NCBI GenBank assembly: GCA_041871065.1
Contig: CP168942.1
Coordinates: forward strand, 870,501 to 934,500
Direction of reading: 5' to 3'
From: Weissella confusa
GTDB lineage: Bacteria > Bacillota > Bacilli > Lactobacillales > Lactobacillaceae
DNA: 64,000 nucleotides
This document shows, one piece after another, positions 8,412 to 16,097 of this stretch (position 1 is its first letter; each line of letters opens with the position of its first letter). The translations under genes were made by a program, and so were the position numbers. The notes beneath the pieces are model-generated. The model did no database searches, had not been told where the DNA came from, and worked only from the letters and a program-made list of their open reading frames with translations.

Positions 8412-10121
8412 ATGAAGGATTTTTTGAAATCACGCTGGTTAAGCGTATTAATATATGTCACGTTTTTGGTGGTTACATACGTTACCATTATGCCGTTGAA
8501 GACAGCAAACGCTATATATGGTCAAGGTGATTTGCTATTTCACTTAAATCGTATTACAGGGTTAGCCGAGGGACTTAAAGCTGGAACAATTCCGTATCGA
8601 ATGTTTGATGTACTGTCTAATTTAGGTTCGGCAGTTAACTTCTTTTATCCATTCGTATTTATGCTAGGTTTTGCGGCCTTGTTCATAGTCGTTCCGAATC
8701 TGGTGACGGCCTTCTATATTGGTGAAGCCTTGATGCTGCTGGCAACATTGGTTGTGGCATATCGTGTCATGATGTCGTTTAGTTCAAATCAACGTGGCCG
8801 TAGTGTGCTGTTTGCGTTTTTGTATGCTTATGCTGGCTACAGAAATTACTTGGCATTTGATCAATTTGTGTTAGGCGAGGCATTGGCATATATTTTTATT
8901 CCAATTGCATTGTTAGGTTTTTACAATGTGTTCCTTGGCGATGCTAAAAAGTGGGTACCACTAACTGCCGGTTTGGCGCTTATCTCATACGCCCATATGC
9001 TAAGTACGTTACTTGTTTTAGTATTATTTGTATTCTTAGTGCTAATTATGTTAATCGGGCGCAAAATTGAATTTAGTAAGGTACGCATTTTCGCTTTGCT
9101 TAAGGCGATACTGCTGACGTTGTTACTTGTTTCAGTGATTTACGTGCCATTTATCTACCAAATGCACCAAACCGAAATCATTACAACAATTCAACAGCCG
9201 GTTGCTTTCTTTGGTGGTCTCGGTGAGAATTTACAAAACTCATTGGATGCCAAAGCACAAAACATTGGTCCGCTGGGTGTTTTAGCGGTTATTATCGCTT
9301 TTGTGCAAGTCTTTAAGAAAAAGTGGCAACTTAATGTCGTATTTGGCATGCTTGGTGCAGGACTGTTTATCATGGGAACGACTATTTTCCCGTGGCGTTC
9401 ACTTGATTTAAACGTGCAATATGTGATTCAATTCCCGTATCGTTTGTTCGGATTAGCGTCATTCTTTTTGGCAGTATACTTATCTGGTGCTTTGCTAGAA
9501 ATGCTTAACACACCACGACAACGTCGTTGGACGATTGTGTTGTTTAGTGCATTTTCAGTTCTGATGACTTCAAGCAAGATTTATGACTTGATGTACGCAC
9601 GCAAGGATCAAGCTGAATTGGTAATTAATGATCGGTTTAATGCGCCAGATGTTCAGCTAGAGACATCATTCAAAGCTAATTCAAACGATTTGAAGCTATT
9701 GAATCAATCGCGTCACGATTACATTGGTTCGGTGGATTATGGTCCAAAGGATGTTTGGAAGACATCGTATATTCACCACGTGATGGCACATGAAGTATGG
9801 GTTGATGGTAAGGAGCATAAGGCACAGGATACGTATTCATTGACCAATGCCACGTTCAACATTCGATTGAAAAAGGCAAACCAAGTCGATGTGCCAATCT
9901 TCCATTATGGTAATGAGATTGTGAAGGTAGATGGTAAGACTGTGCCAGCTAAATTAAGTCAACGCGGAACAACTTTGGTCTCAGTTGATAAAGGAACACA
10001 CGAAATTTCGGTTTCGTATGTCACACCTAAATGGCTTTACTTGCCATGGATTAGCGCACTATTTGGATGGTTAATCGTTGTGGTTTTGTATGCTGTGAAC
10101 TTAATTAAAAAGCGTCGTTAG
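8412..10121 (+). CDS. GT-C-like (YfhO/PTPS_related) integral membrane glycosyltransferase, first copy
   Basis: 569 residues: about 11-12 membrane segments followed by a C-terminal extracytoplasmic domain (about 395-540) and a final membrane helix. The first loop contains GDLLFHLNRITGLAEGL, an acidic motif in the position where GT-C enzymes hold a catalytic carboxylate. The family is annotated as YfhO-like or '6-pyruvoyl-tetrahydropterin synthase related, membrane'. B. subtilis YfhO works with the polyprenyl-phosphate transferase CsbB to add sugars to lipoteichoic acid outside the cell. A GtrB/CsbB-like gene follows, and the whole pair is repeated at 11212-13879. The ribosome site (AAGGGGGAG) is about 11 bases from the ATG. 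Function is inferred from architecture and pairing. Confidence 0.72.
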   Translation: MKDFLKSRWLSVLIYVTFLVVTYVTIMPLKTANAIYGQGDLLFHLNRITGLAEGLKAGTIPYRMFDVLSNLGSAVNFFYPFVFMLGFAALFIVVPNLVTAFYIGEALMLLATLVVAYRVMMSFSSNQRGRSVLFAFLYAYAGYRNYLAFDQFVLGEALAYIFIPIALLGFYNVFLGDAKKWVPLTAGLALISYAHMLSTLLVLVLFVFLVLIMLIGRKIEFSKVRIFALLKAILLTLLLVSVIYVPFIYQMHQTEIITTIQQPVAFFGGLGENLQNSLDAKAQNIGPLGVLAVIIAFVQVFKKKWQLNVVFGMLGAGLFIMGTTIFPWRSLDLNVQYVIQFPYRLFGLASFFLAVYLSGALLEMLNTPRQRRWTIVLFSAFSVLMTSSKIYDLMYARKDQAELVINDRFNAPDVQLETSFKANSNDLKLLNQSRHDYIGSVDYGPKDVWKTSYIHHVMAHEVWVDGKEHKAQDTYSLTNATFNIRLKKANQVDVPIFHYGNEIVKVDGKTVPAKLSQRGTTLVSVDKGTHEISVSYVTPKWLYLPWISALFGWLIVVVLYAVNLIKKRR

Positions 10122-10128
10122 ACTTTAT

Positions 10129-10170
10129 ACAGATAAGTGGCACCAGGTGCGCCGCTTATCTGTTTTTTTA
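10129..10170 (+). terminator. Rho-independent terminator
   Basis: ACAGATAAGTGGC pairs with GCCGCTTATCTGT (one G-T pair), followed by seven T residues. Confidence 0.85.
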
Positions 10171-10193
10171 TGCTTTAAATCACTAAGGAAGGC

Positions 10194-10223
10194 TTGTTTC
10201 TTGCTGTTTGTAACGTGTATACT
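10194..10223 (+). promoter_or_regulatory. Promoter of the second glycosyltransferase unit
   Basis: TTGTTT at 10194-10199, an 18-base spacer, and TATACT at 10218-10223, about 37 bases before ATG 10260 and just after a terminator. Confidence 0.5.
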
Positions 10224-10259
10224 AGAATTTAGATTATTTTGGATGACTAGGAGAATCAA

Positions 10260-11195
10260 ATGGCTGATATGCTTTCAATTATCGTGCCGGTTTTTAATGA
10301 AGAAGAATCAGTGCCGCTGTTTTATGATGCAGTGGAAAAAATTCACGGTGAGTCTTTAAAAAACTTTGCATTTGAATATTGGTTTGTTGATGATGGATCG
10401 ACAGATGGCACCGTTGCATCTATTGAGAAACTTCAGCAACATGATGAAAATGTGCACTACATTTCATTTTCACGCAATTTTGGAAAAGAAGCCGGGCTTT
10501 ACGCTGGACTAGAACATGCAACCGGAAATTACGTCGCGGTAATGGACGTCGATCTGCAAGATCCGCCAGCATTGTTGCCTGAAATGGTTGACGGTGTCGC
10601 AAGTGGTGAATGGGATGTCGTTGGAACGCGCCGTGAAACACGTGAAGGTGAGCCGGTAATTCGTACGTTTTTCAGTGAGCTCTTTTACAAGTTGATTAAC
10701 AAGATTTCAAGTAACCATATTGTTGACGGCGCTCGTGATTATCGTGTCATGTCACGCCAAGTTGTTGACGCCATTATGTCACTACCTGAGTACAACCGCT
10801 TTTCAAAGGGGATCTTTACGTGGGTTGGCTTCCGTCAAAAGTACTTGGCATATAAGAACACTGAGCGAGTTGCTGGACAAACGTCTTGGTCATTCTGGAA
10901 GCTGGTTAAGTACTCAATTGAAGGGATTGTTGCCTTTTCACAATTCCCATTGATGCTGGTGTCGGTGCTCGGATTGATTTCGTTCATCTTAGCCTTGATT
11001 GGTGCTGCGTTTGTAATTGTTCGTGCGCTAGCTATCCCTGGCACGTCTGCGTTCGGTTGGCCATCTATGGTTGTGATTATGCTCGGAATGGGCGGTATTC
11101 AACTATTAAGCCTAGGCATTGTTGGTCGCTACATCTCAAGTATTTACTTAGAAGTGAAGAAGCGTCCGCTTTATGTCGCACGAAAAGTTAAATAG
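10260..11195 (+). CDS. GtrB/CsbB-like polyprenyl-phosphate glycosyltransferase (GT2), first copy
   Basis: 311 residues. A cytoplasmic GT2 domain (1-220) has the nucleotide-binding DDGSTDGT and the metal-binding MDVDLQDPP, followed by two C-terminal membrane helices (about 230-300). This is the DPM1/GtrB/CsbB/YkcC architecture: such enzymes load a sugar from a nucleotide donor onto undecaprenyl phosphate for use on the outer face. The TAGGAGA site fits ATG 10260. The following GT-C-like gene starts 16 bases later, so the pair is probably an operon. No small GtrA-like flippase is adjacent, although many three-component systems have one. Confidence 0.88.
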   Translation: MADMLSIIVPVFNEEESVPLFYDAVEKIHGESLKNFAFEYWFVDDGSTDGTVASIEKLQQHDENVHYISFSRNFGKEAGLYAGLEHATGNYVAVMDVDLQDPPALLPEMVDGVASGEWDVVGTRRETREGEPVIRTFFSELFYKLINKISSNHIVDGARDYRVMSRQVVDAIMSLPEYNRFSKGIFTWVGFRQKYLAYKNTERVAGQTSWSFWKLVKYSIEGIVAFSQFPLMLVSVLGLISFILALIGAAFVIVRALAIPGTSAFGWPSMVVIMLGMGGIQLLSLGIVGRYISSIYLEVKKRPLYVARKVK

Positions 11196-11211
11196 AGAGG
11201 CAGCTGGTTAA

Positions 11212-12939
11212 GTGACTAAATATAGAAATTGGCTTGTTTACGCTATCTTGGTGGTAATGCCTGCGTTTGTTGTGATGAGTTATTTCCGATTTGGAATATT
11301 GGCGACTTCTGGAAACGACATGGTCTTCCACCTCTCTAGATTACAAAGTTTACTAACTGAGATGCAGTCTGGGACTGTTCCTGGATGGATTGACTGGGCT
11401 GGTCAAGGCAACATGGGATTTGCGGTGAATATGACCTATCCATGGCTAACGTTACTATTAATTGCCATTCCACAAATGTTGTTTGGGTCAGTTACTGGAT
11501 ACGCGGTGGGCATGTACATCATTAATTTGGTGACGACAATCGGTATGTACAAATTAGTACGTACATTAAATAGCACACGTATCGCGGCTCTATTCAGTAG
11601 CATGATTTACTTGTATTCAACGTACCACTTAATTGAGTTGTATCAACGACAATCAGTGGGCGAGGTACTGGGTTATGCAATGTTACCTTTGGCTGCAATT
11701 GGAATTGTACAAATCTGGCAACACAAGAAAACGGGAATCATCTGGTTGGCCAGTGGAGTGGCGTTAACGATTAATTCACACTTACTTTCAACAGTAGTAG
11801 TTGTCGCTCTGGCCGCCATAGCGGAAGCAATCCATCAGGTATGGGTTAAATTTGATCTTAAAACGCTGATTTTGGAAGCTCTTGCGGCTGTTTTGTCATT
11901 CTTACTATCGATGCTACCGTTGTTGACGCTCGGAATGATTCACATGAAGAATCACATCATTCCATCTGATTATTGGGGTAGTATGTTTGAATTGGCGGTG
12001 CACCCACGAATCGCTTGGCAAACCATGGTTTCTGGCAGCTTGTGGCAGGCTAATCGAACGACCGATTGGAATCCCGGCTTGGTTGTCGTAATCTTTGTGG
12101 TTATTGCGCTTGTCTATTCAGTAGTTAACTTCAAAAAGATTAACAAAACGCAAATTATGTCATTTATCGGCATTGTTGTGTTTGGGTTCTTAAGCTCGAC
12201 TTGGGCACCATGGGGATTGCTAACAAAGTTGGGACTAGGTGTGTTTCAATTTCCTGGTCGTCTCTTATTGCCTGCTGTGTTCTTTGCGGCAATCTTTGTT
12301 GGAAGTAGCCTAACGGTAGCACCGGTCAAGAAAACGACGAATACTATTTTAGCTGGGCTATTTGTCATTGCACTTGGTCTAGTGTCGTTGCAAACGTATA
12401 CAAGCGTCGGGGCGTATGTCAAGCAGGCAACTGCAAGTACAGCTATTTTCCAATATACGGATCAAAACTACGAGCATGAATTAATGAATTTGGCGCCTTC
12501 CTTTGCCTACAGTGCCATTGTTAATTCGAATGCAACTGTGGACGAGGGGCGTAATCGTATGTATCAGACATTGAATGATGCGAAAGCGATGGGTTACCAT
12601 GTCACACAAGTTTCGGGTGACGGAATTCGTGCACAGATTAGTGTTAATGAAAAAAAGCTGGTAACATTGCCAGTATTTAAATATGACGGTGTGAAGTACA
12701 ACGTTATGTTGAATGGTGAGCGTATAGCACCAAAAACGAACGACGCTGGCTTTATGCAGTTAAAGTTAAAACAAGGACAAAATGATATTCAAATCAAAAC
12801 ACCGGTACCAGTTTGGTATACAGCGATGCTAGGATTTGAATTGTTGCTGTGGGCTGCAATTACCGTTTTTACGGTAGTCATTTTTATTCGCTCCTTGGGT
12901 ATGAGTAATAAGAGTAAGGTGGAAAGAGAATATGACTGA
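11212..12939 (+). CDS. GT-C-like (YfhO/PTPS_related) integral membrane glycosyltransferase, second copy
   Basis: 575 residues with the same layout as the protein at 8412: many membrane helices, the loop motif GNDMVFHLSRLQSLLTEMQ matching GDLLFHLNRITGLAEGL of the first copy, and a C-terminal extracytoplasmic region before a last helix. The sequences are clearly diverged paralogues, so the two may act on different sugars or acceptors. The start is GTG 11212; the ribosome site (GAGAGG) is rather distant, and coupling to the preceding gene is likely. It overlaps the next GT2 gene by 8 bases, the tight coupling expected of partners. The precise reaction is inferred. Confidence 0.7.
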   Translation: MTKYRNWLVYAILVVMPAFVVMSYFRFGILATSGNDMVFHLSRLQSLLTEMQSGTVPGWIDWAGQGNMGFAVNMTYPWLTLLLIAIPQMLFGSVTGYAVGMYIINLVTTIGMYKLVRTLNSTRIAALFSSMIYLYSTYHLIELYQRQSVGEVLGYAMLPLAAIGIVQIWQHKKTGIIWLASGVALTINSHLLSTVVVVALAAIAEAIHQVWVKFDLKTLILEALAAVLSFLLSMLPLLTLGMIHMKNHIIPSDYWGSMFELAVHPRIAWQTMVSGSLWQANRTTDWNPGLVVVIFVVIALVYSVVNFKKINKTQIMSFIGIVVFGFLSSTWAPWGLLTKLGLGVFQFPGRLLLPAVFFAAIFVGSSLTVAPVKKTTNTILAGLFVIALGLVSLQTYTSVGAYVKQATASTAIFQYTDQNYEHELMNLAPSFAYSAIVNSNATVDEGRNRMYQTLNDAKAMGYHVTQVSGDGIRAQISVNEKKLVTLPVFKYDGVKYNVMLNGERIAPKTNDAGFMQLKLKQGQNDIQIKTPVPVWYTAMLGFELLLWAAITVFTVVIFIRSLGMSNKSKVEREYD

Positions 12940-13879
12940 CAAATTGGTAATCGTAATTCCTGCATATAACGAAGAGGAAATGTTACCTGTCACGATTCCG
13001 GCTATGACCGGCATTTTAACAGACATGATTGGCAAGGGGAAAATCTCGGCTGAAAGTCGTGTCTTGTTTGTGAACGATGGGTCTCGTGATAAGACATGGG
13101 AAATTATTGAGAATACACATCGTGAGAACGAATTGGTTACGGGAATTAATTTTTCTCGCAATTTCGGTCACCAAAACGCTGTTCTAGCTGGGCTGGAAGC
13201 AGCCCAGGATGCTGATATGGTGGTATCAATTGATGCTGATTTGCAAGATGATATCAATGCCATTGAAAAAATGGTTGATGCTTATCACGACGGTTACGAT
13301 GTTGTATACGGTGTTCGCAATAATCGGGATAGTGACACTGCATTTAAGCGTGGTACGGCAATGGCGTTTTACCGCTTGATGAAGGCTTTGGGCACACACA
13401 CGATTCCTAATCACGCGGACTTCCGTTTGATGAGTCGTCGTGCTGTTAAAACACTCTTGTCATACCCTGAGCGTAACTTGTTCCTGCGTGGTATGGTGCC
13501 ACAAGTAGGTTACCCATCAACGAATGTTTATTACACGCGCTTGGAACGTGAAGCGGGTGAGTCAAAGTATCCTTTGTCAAAGATGCTGAAATTTGCTTTG
13601 GATGGAATCACATCTTATTCGACGACACCGTTGAAGCTGATTTTTGGGCTGGGTGTATTGGGTGTGATTGTTGCTTTTGTGTTAATCGTGATGGCCTTGG
13701 TTCGACACTTTACGGGAAATACAGAAACGGGTTGGTCGTCATTGATGATTTCAATCTGGTTCGTTGGTAGTGCCCAATTGATTTCAGTTGCAATCTTAGG
13801 TGAATATATCGGTAAGATTTTCACGGAAGTAAAGCGTCGACCACGCTTCACAGTCCAGGATGATTTATATCACGAGTAA
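12932..13879 (+). CDS. GtrB/CsbB-like polyprenyl-phosphate glycosyltransferase (GT2), second copy
   Basis: 315 residues. The GT2 domain has VNDGSRDKTW and the metal-binding IDADLQDD, followed by two C-terminal membrane helices, as in GtrB/CsbB. It resembles the enzyme at 10260 but is diverged. It overlaps the upstream GT-C-like gene by 8 bases and has the internal ribosome site AAGGTGG. Together the genes 10260-13879 form an operon of transferase, membrane partner, transferase, ended by a strong terminator. Expected role: synthesis of an undecaprenyl-phosphate sugar donor for extracytoplasmic decoration of a wall polymer. Confidence 0.88.
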   Translation: MTDKLVIVIPAYNEEEMLPVTIPAMTGILTDMIGKGKISAESRVLFVNDGSRDKTWEIIENTHRENELVTGINFSRNFGHQNAVLAGLEAAQDADMVVSIDADLQDDINAIEKMVDAYHDGYDVVYGVRNNRDSDTAFKRGTAMAFYRLMKALGTHTIPNHADFRLMSRRAVKTLLSYPERNLFLRGMVPQVGYPSTNVYYTRLEREAGESKYPLSKMLKFALDGITSYSTTPLKLIFGLGVLGVIVAFVLIVMALVRHFTGNTETGWSSLMISIWFVGSAQLISVAILGEYIGKIFTEVKRRPRFTVQDDLYHE

Positions 13880-13923
13880 CGGATTGAATGTTAAAAAAAT
13901 ACTAAGCTAAATTAGCTTTAACT

Positions 13924-13965
13924 ACCACCGTGTTTAATGGTATTATTAAATACGGTGGTTTTTTA
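13924..13965 (+). terminator. Rho-independent terminator
   Basis: A 15-bp stem (13924-13938 with 13945-13959, one G-T pair) followed by TTTTT. Confidence 0.9.
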
Positions 13966-14070
13966 GACCCTTAACGAGTTTTAGTCCTCGTTACCAGAAA
14001 AAATATTAAACGAAAAATATAAAGAAGAGATTGCTTGAATTCACTGTAATTCAAATAGGAGGAACTTAAC

Positions 14071-14970
14071 ATGTCAGTTAGTGCTGTCGTCGTTACATAT
14101 AATCGTTTGCCAATGTTGAAGGAAGTTATTGCCGCTTTGCAAGCTTCTGAAACACCTGTTGATCACATCATCATCGTTGATAACAAGTCAAACGAAGACA
14201 CGAAGGAATACTTGACGAGCTTGGGTGACCAAATTGAATATGTCCGCTTGGAAGAAAATCTTGGTGGAGCCGGTGGATTCAACCGCGGTGTCCGTTACTT
14301 CATGGAAAACACGACTGACGATTACGTGTGGTTGATGGACGACGACACTGTGCCACATGCTGACACGTTGACTGAGTTGACGGCATACGCTGCTGAAAAC
14401 CCTAAGTTTGGTTTCTTGTCATCAGACGTGCGCTGGACTGATGGTCACCGTGCTTTGATGAATCAACCGGCACCAATGAACCGTTTGCGTGTTATCCCTG
14501 AGGATGCCACGGAACCAGAACAATTGCGTAATGCAACGTTCGTGTCATTGTTGATGAGCCGTGAAGTAGTCGACAAGATTGGTTTGCCAATCACGGACTT
14601 TTTCATCTGGGGCGATGACATTGAGTACACAGAACGTGCTGGACGTGTTTACCCTGGTTACTTTATTCCAAAGGCTAAGGTAACACACAAGATGGCCACA
14701 AACGTTGGATCAAACATCTTGAACGACACGAAGGACCGTACGCCACGTTACTACTACTCATACCGTAACAAGGTTTATTATGGTCGCAAGCGTGATTTCG
14801 TGGGCCACATGAAGTCAAATGCACGTATCACGATGGAATGGATTAAGTTGGCTGTTACACCTGGTGTTGAAGACCGATCAGCTAAGCTAAAGATTTTGGC
14901 AAAGGGTGTTAAGGATGGCCGTAAGTTCAACCCAGTAGTTGAACACGCAACGAACGCCAAGGAGGCCTAG
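14071..14970 (+). CDS. GlfT2-like GT2 glycosyltransferase (probable galactofuranosyltransferase)
   Basis: 299 residues, soluble. The GT2 fold opens with VVVTYNR and IIVDNKS. The segment NLGGAGGFNRG, the metal-binding WLMDDDT and FFIWGDDIEYTERA resemble GlfT-type galactofuranosyl- and rhamnosyltransferases. With glf in the same region, galactofuranose transfer in the cytoplasm is the natural reading, although rhamnosyl transfer is possible. A near-perfect AGGAGG precedes ATG 14071. Codon use is like a highly expressed gene. The acyltransferase gene begins 8 bases after the stop, with its ribosome site inside the end of this gene. Confidence 0.82.
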   Translation: MSVSAVVVTYNRLPMLKEVIAALQASETPVDHIIIVDNKSNEDTKEYLTSLGDQIEYVRLEENLGGAGGFNRGVRYFMENTTDDYVWLMDDDTVPHADTLTELTAYAAENPKFGFLSSDVRWTDGHRALMNQPAPMNRLRVIPEDATEPEQLRNATFVSLLMSREVVDKIGLPITDFFIWGDDIEYTERAGRVYPGYFIPKAKVTHKMATNVGSNILNDTKDRTPRYYYSYRNKVYYGRKRDFVGHMKSNARITMEWIKLAVTPGVEDRSAKLKILAKGVKDGRKFNPVVEHATNAKEA

Positions 14971-14977
14971 TCTGCCA

Positions 14978-16009
14978 ATGAAGCGTCGGTATTATTATAT
15001 GGATGTACTGAACATCATCGCTACGTTGGCTGTGATGTTCTTGCACACATCCGAATTTGCTTTTAATTATGAGCCAACACTTCGTTGGGGTGTTGCGGTT
15101 GTTATTCAAATCGCATTTATTTGGGCCGTACCGATTTTCTTTATGATTTCAGGCGCTAACTTGCTGAATTATCGAGAGCGATATGACACGAAGACGTTCT
15201 TTAAAAAGCGTTTAGGGAAGGTCTTGGTACCTTTCTTAGCTTGGTCTTTGATCTGGTATATCTTTAATCATTTCTATTTTTTGAATCATGATTGGGGTAT
15301 CCGTAACTTTTTTGATTTGTTGATGCATGGTCAAATTCAAGCAGTGTTCTGGTTCTTTTACTTTATTATTCCGTTCTACTTCGCAGTGCCGTTTTTGTCA
15401 TTGATTACGACGCGCGAGAATAAGAAGACGGTATTGTACGTAATCGCTTGGTTTGTTTTGGGCGTTGGTATCGTGGGTTACACGCATTCGTTGCGTGCAA
15501 CGCCGCTTGATTCCTTCTTCTCAAACATGCCATTAATTATGTCGACGGGAATTGGCTTCTTCTTTGCCGGTTGGTATTTGCAACAATTTCCACCAGCAAA
15601 GTCACAAAAGAAGTGGTATGCACTTGGTAGTGTGCTAGCATTCTTGTTTATGCTAGGGTTGACCGTATATATGTCACACCAAGCCGGTAAGACGATTAAC
15701 GCAGTCTACAGCATCTTCAGTATTGGGGGCTTCTTTTTGCCACTCGGTATCTGGGTATATGTTCGCGATGCGTTAGAAAATTGGGAACCATCACCAAAGA
15801 TGGCAGCCTGGTTAAAGCGCCTGTCTGGTGCATCACTCGGTGTCTATGTTATCCACGAGTTTATTATTTACATCGCGGAAAACACATACCACCTACAAGC
15901 GGGATCGTGGTGGCACATGATTGTGTTCCCATGGTTTGTCTGGGTATTGTCAATCGCAATTACGTTGGCATTGCAAAAGATTCCAGTGATTAACCGCTTG
16001 ATGCCTTAA
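14978..16009 (+). CDS. Membrane acyltransferase (acyltransferase 3 family)
   Basis: 343 residues with about 10 membrane segments. The opening YMDVLNIIATLAVMFLHTSEF carries the conserved histidine of the acyltransferase 3 family (OafA/WecH/OatA-type, PF01757). Members usually move acetyl groups onto surface polysaccharide or lipid-linked sugars. ATG 14978 follows AAGGAGG (14959-14965), which lies inside the preceding transferase gene; the in-frame codon at 14939 is not needed. No extracellular SGNH domain is fused, unlike OatA, but two free secreted SGNH hydrolases are encoded 4-6 kb downstream. The acceptor is unknown and is most likely the polysaccharide of this locus. Confidence 0.85.
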   Translation: MKRRYYYMDVLNIIATLAVMFLHTSEFAFNYEPTLRWGVAVVIQIAFIWAVPIFFMISGANLLNYRERYDTKTFFKKRLGKVLVPFLAWSLIWYIFNHFYFLNHDWGIRNFFDLLMHGQIQAVFWFFYFIIPFYFAVPFLSLITTRENKKTVLYVIAWFVLGVGIVGYTHSLRATPLDSFFSNMPLIMSTGIGFFFAGWYLQQFPPAKSQKKWYALGSVLAFLFMLGLTVYMSHQAGKTINAVYSIFSIGGFFLPLGIWVYVRDALENWEPSPKMAAWLKRLSGASLGVYVIHEFIIYIAENTYHLQAGSWWHMIVFPWFVWVLSIAITLALQKIPVINRLMP

Positions 16010-16013
16010 AATT

Positions 16014-16068
16014 TTCACATATTAACTGATAATTTTTAATACTCGGTGCGTATTCTGATACGTATCGA
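16014..16068 (+). promoter_or_regulatory. Conserved upstream block shared with the SGNH gene at 19726
   Basis: TTCACATATT at 16014 and, 36 bases downstream, GTATTCTGATACGTATCGA at 16050-16068. The same two blocks with the same 36-base spacing and one mismatch lie upstream of 19726. The 3' block also forms part of the terminator hairpin of the acyltransferase gene, so its role may be mixed. Confidence 0.5.
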
Positions 16069-16079
16069 GTATTTTTTTA
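16038..16079 (+). terminator. Rho-independent terminator of the acyltransferase gene
   Basis: A 16-bp stem with two G-T pairs (16038-16053 with 16058-16073), loop TCTG, then a run of T residues. It lies only 19 bases before the next start codon. Confidence 0.8.
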
Positions 16080-16097
16080 ATTTTCAGGGAGTAGAAC

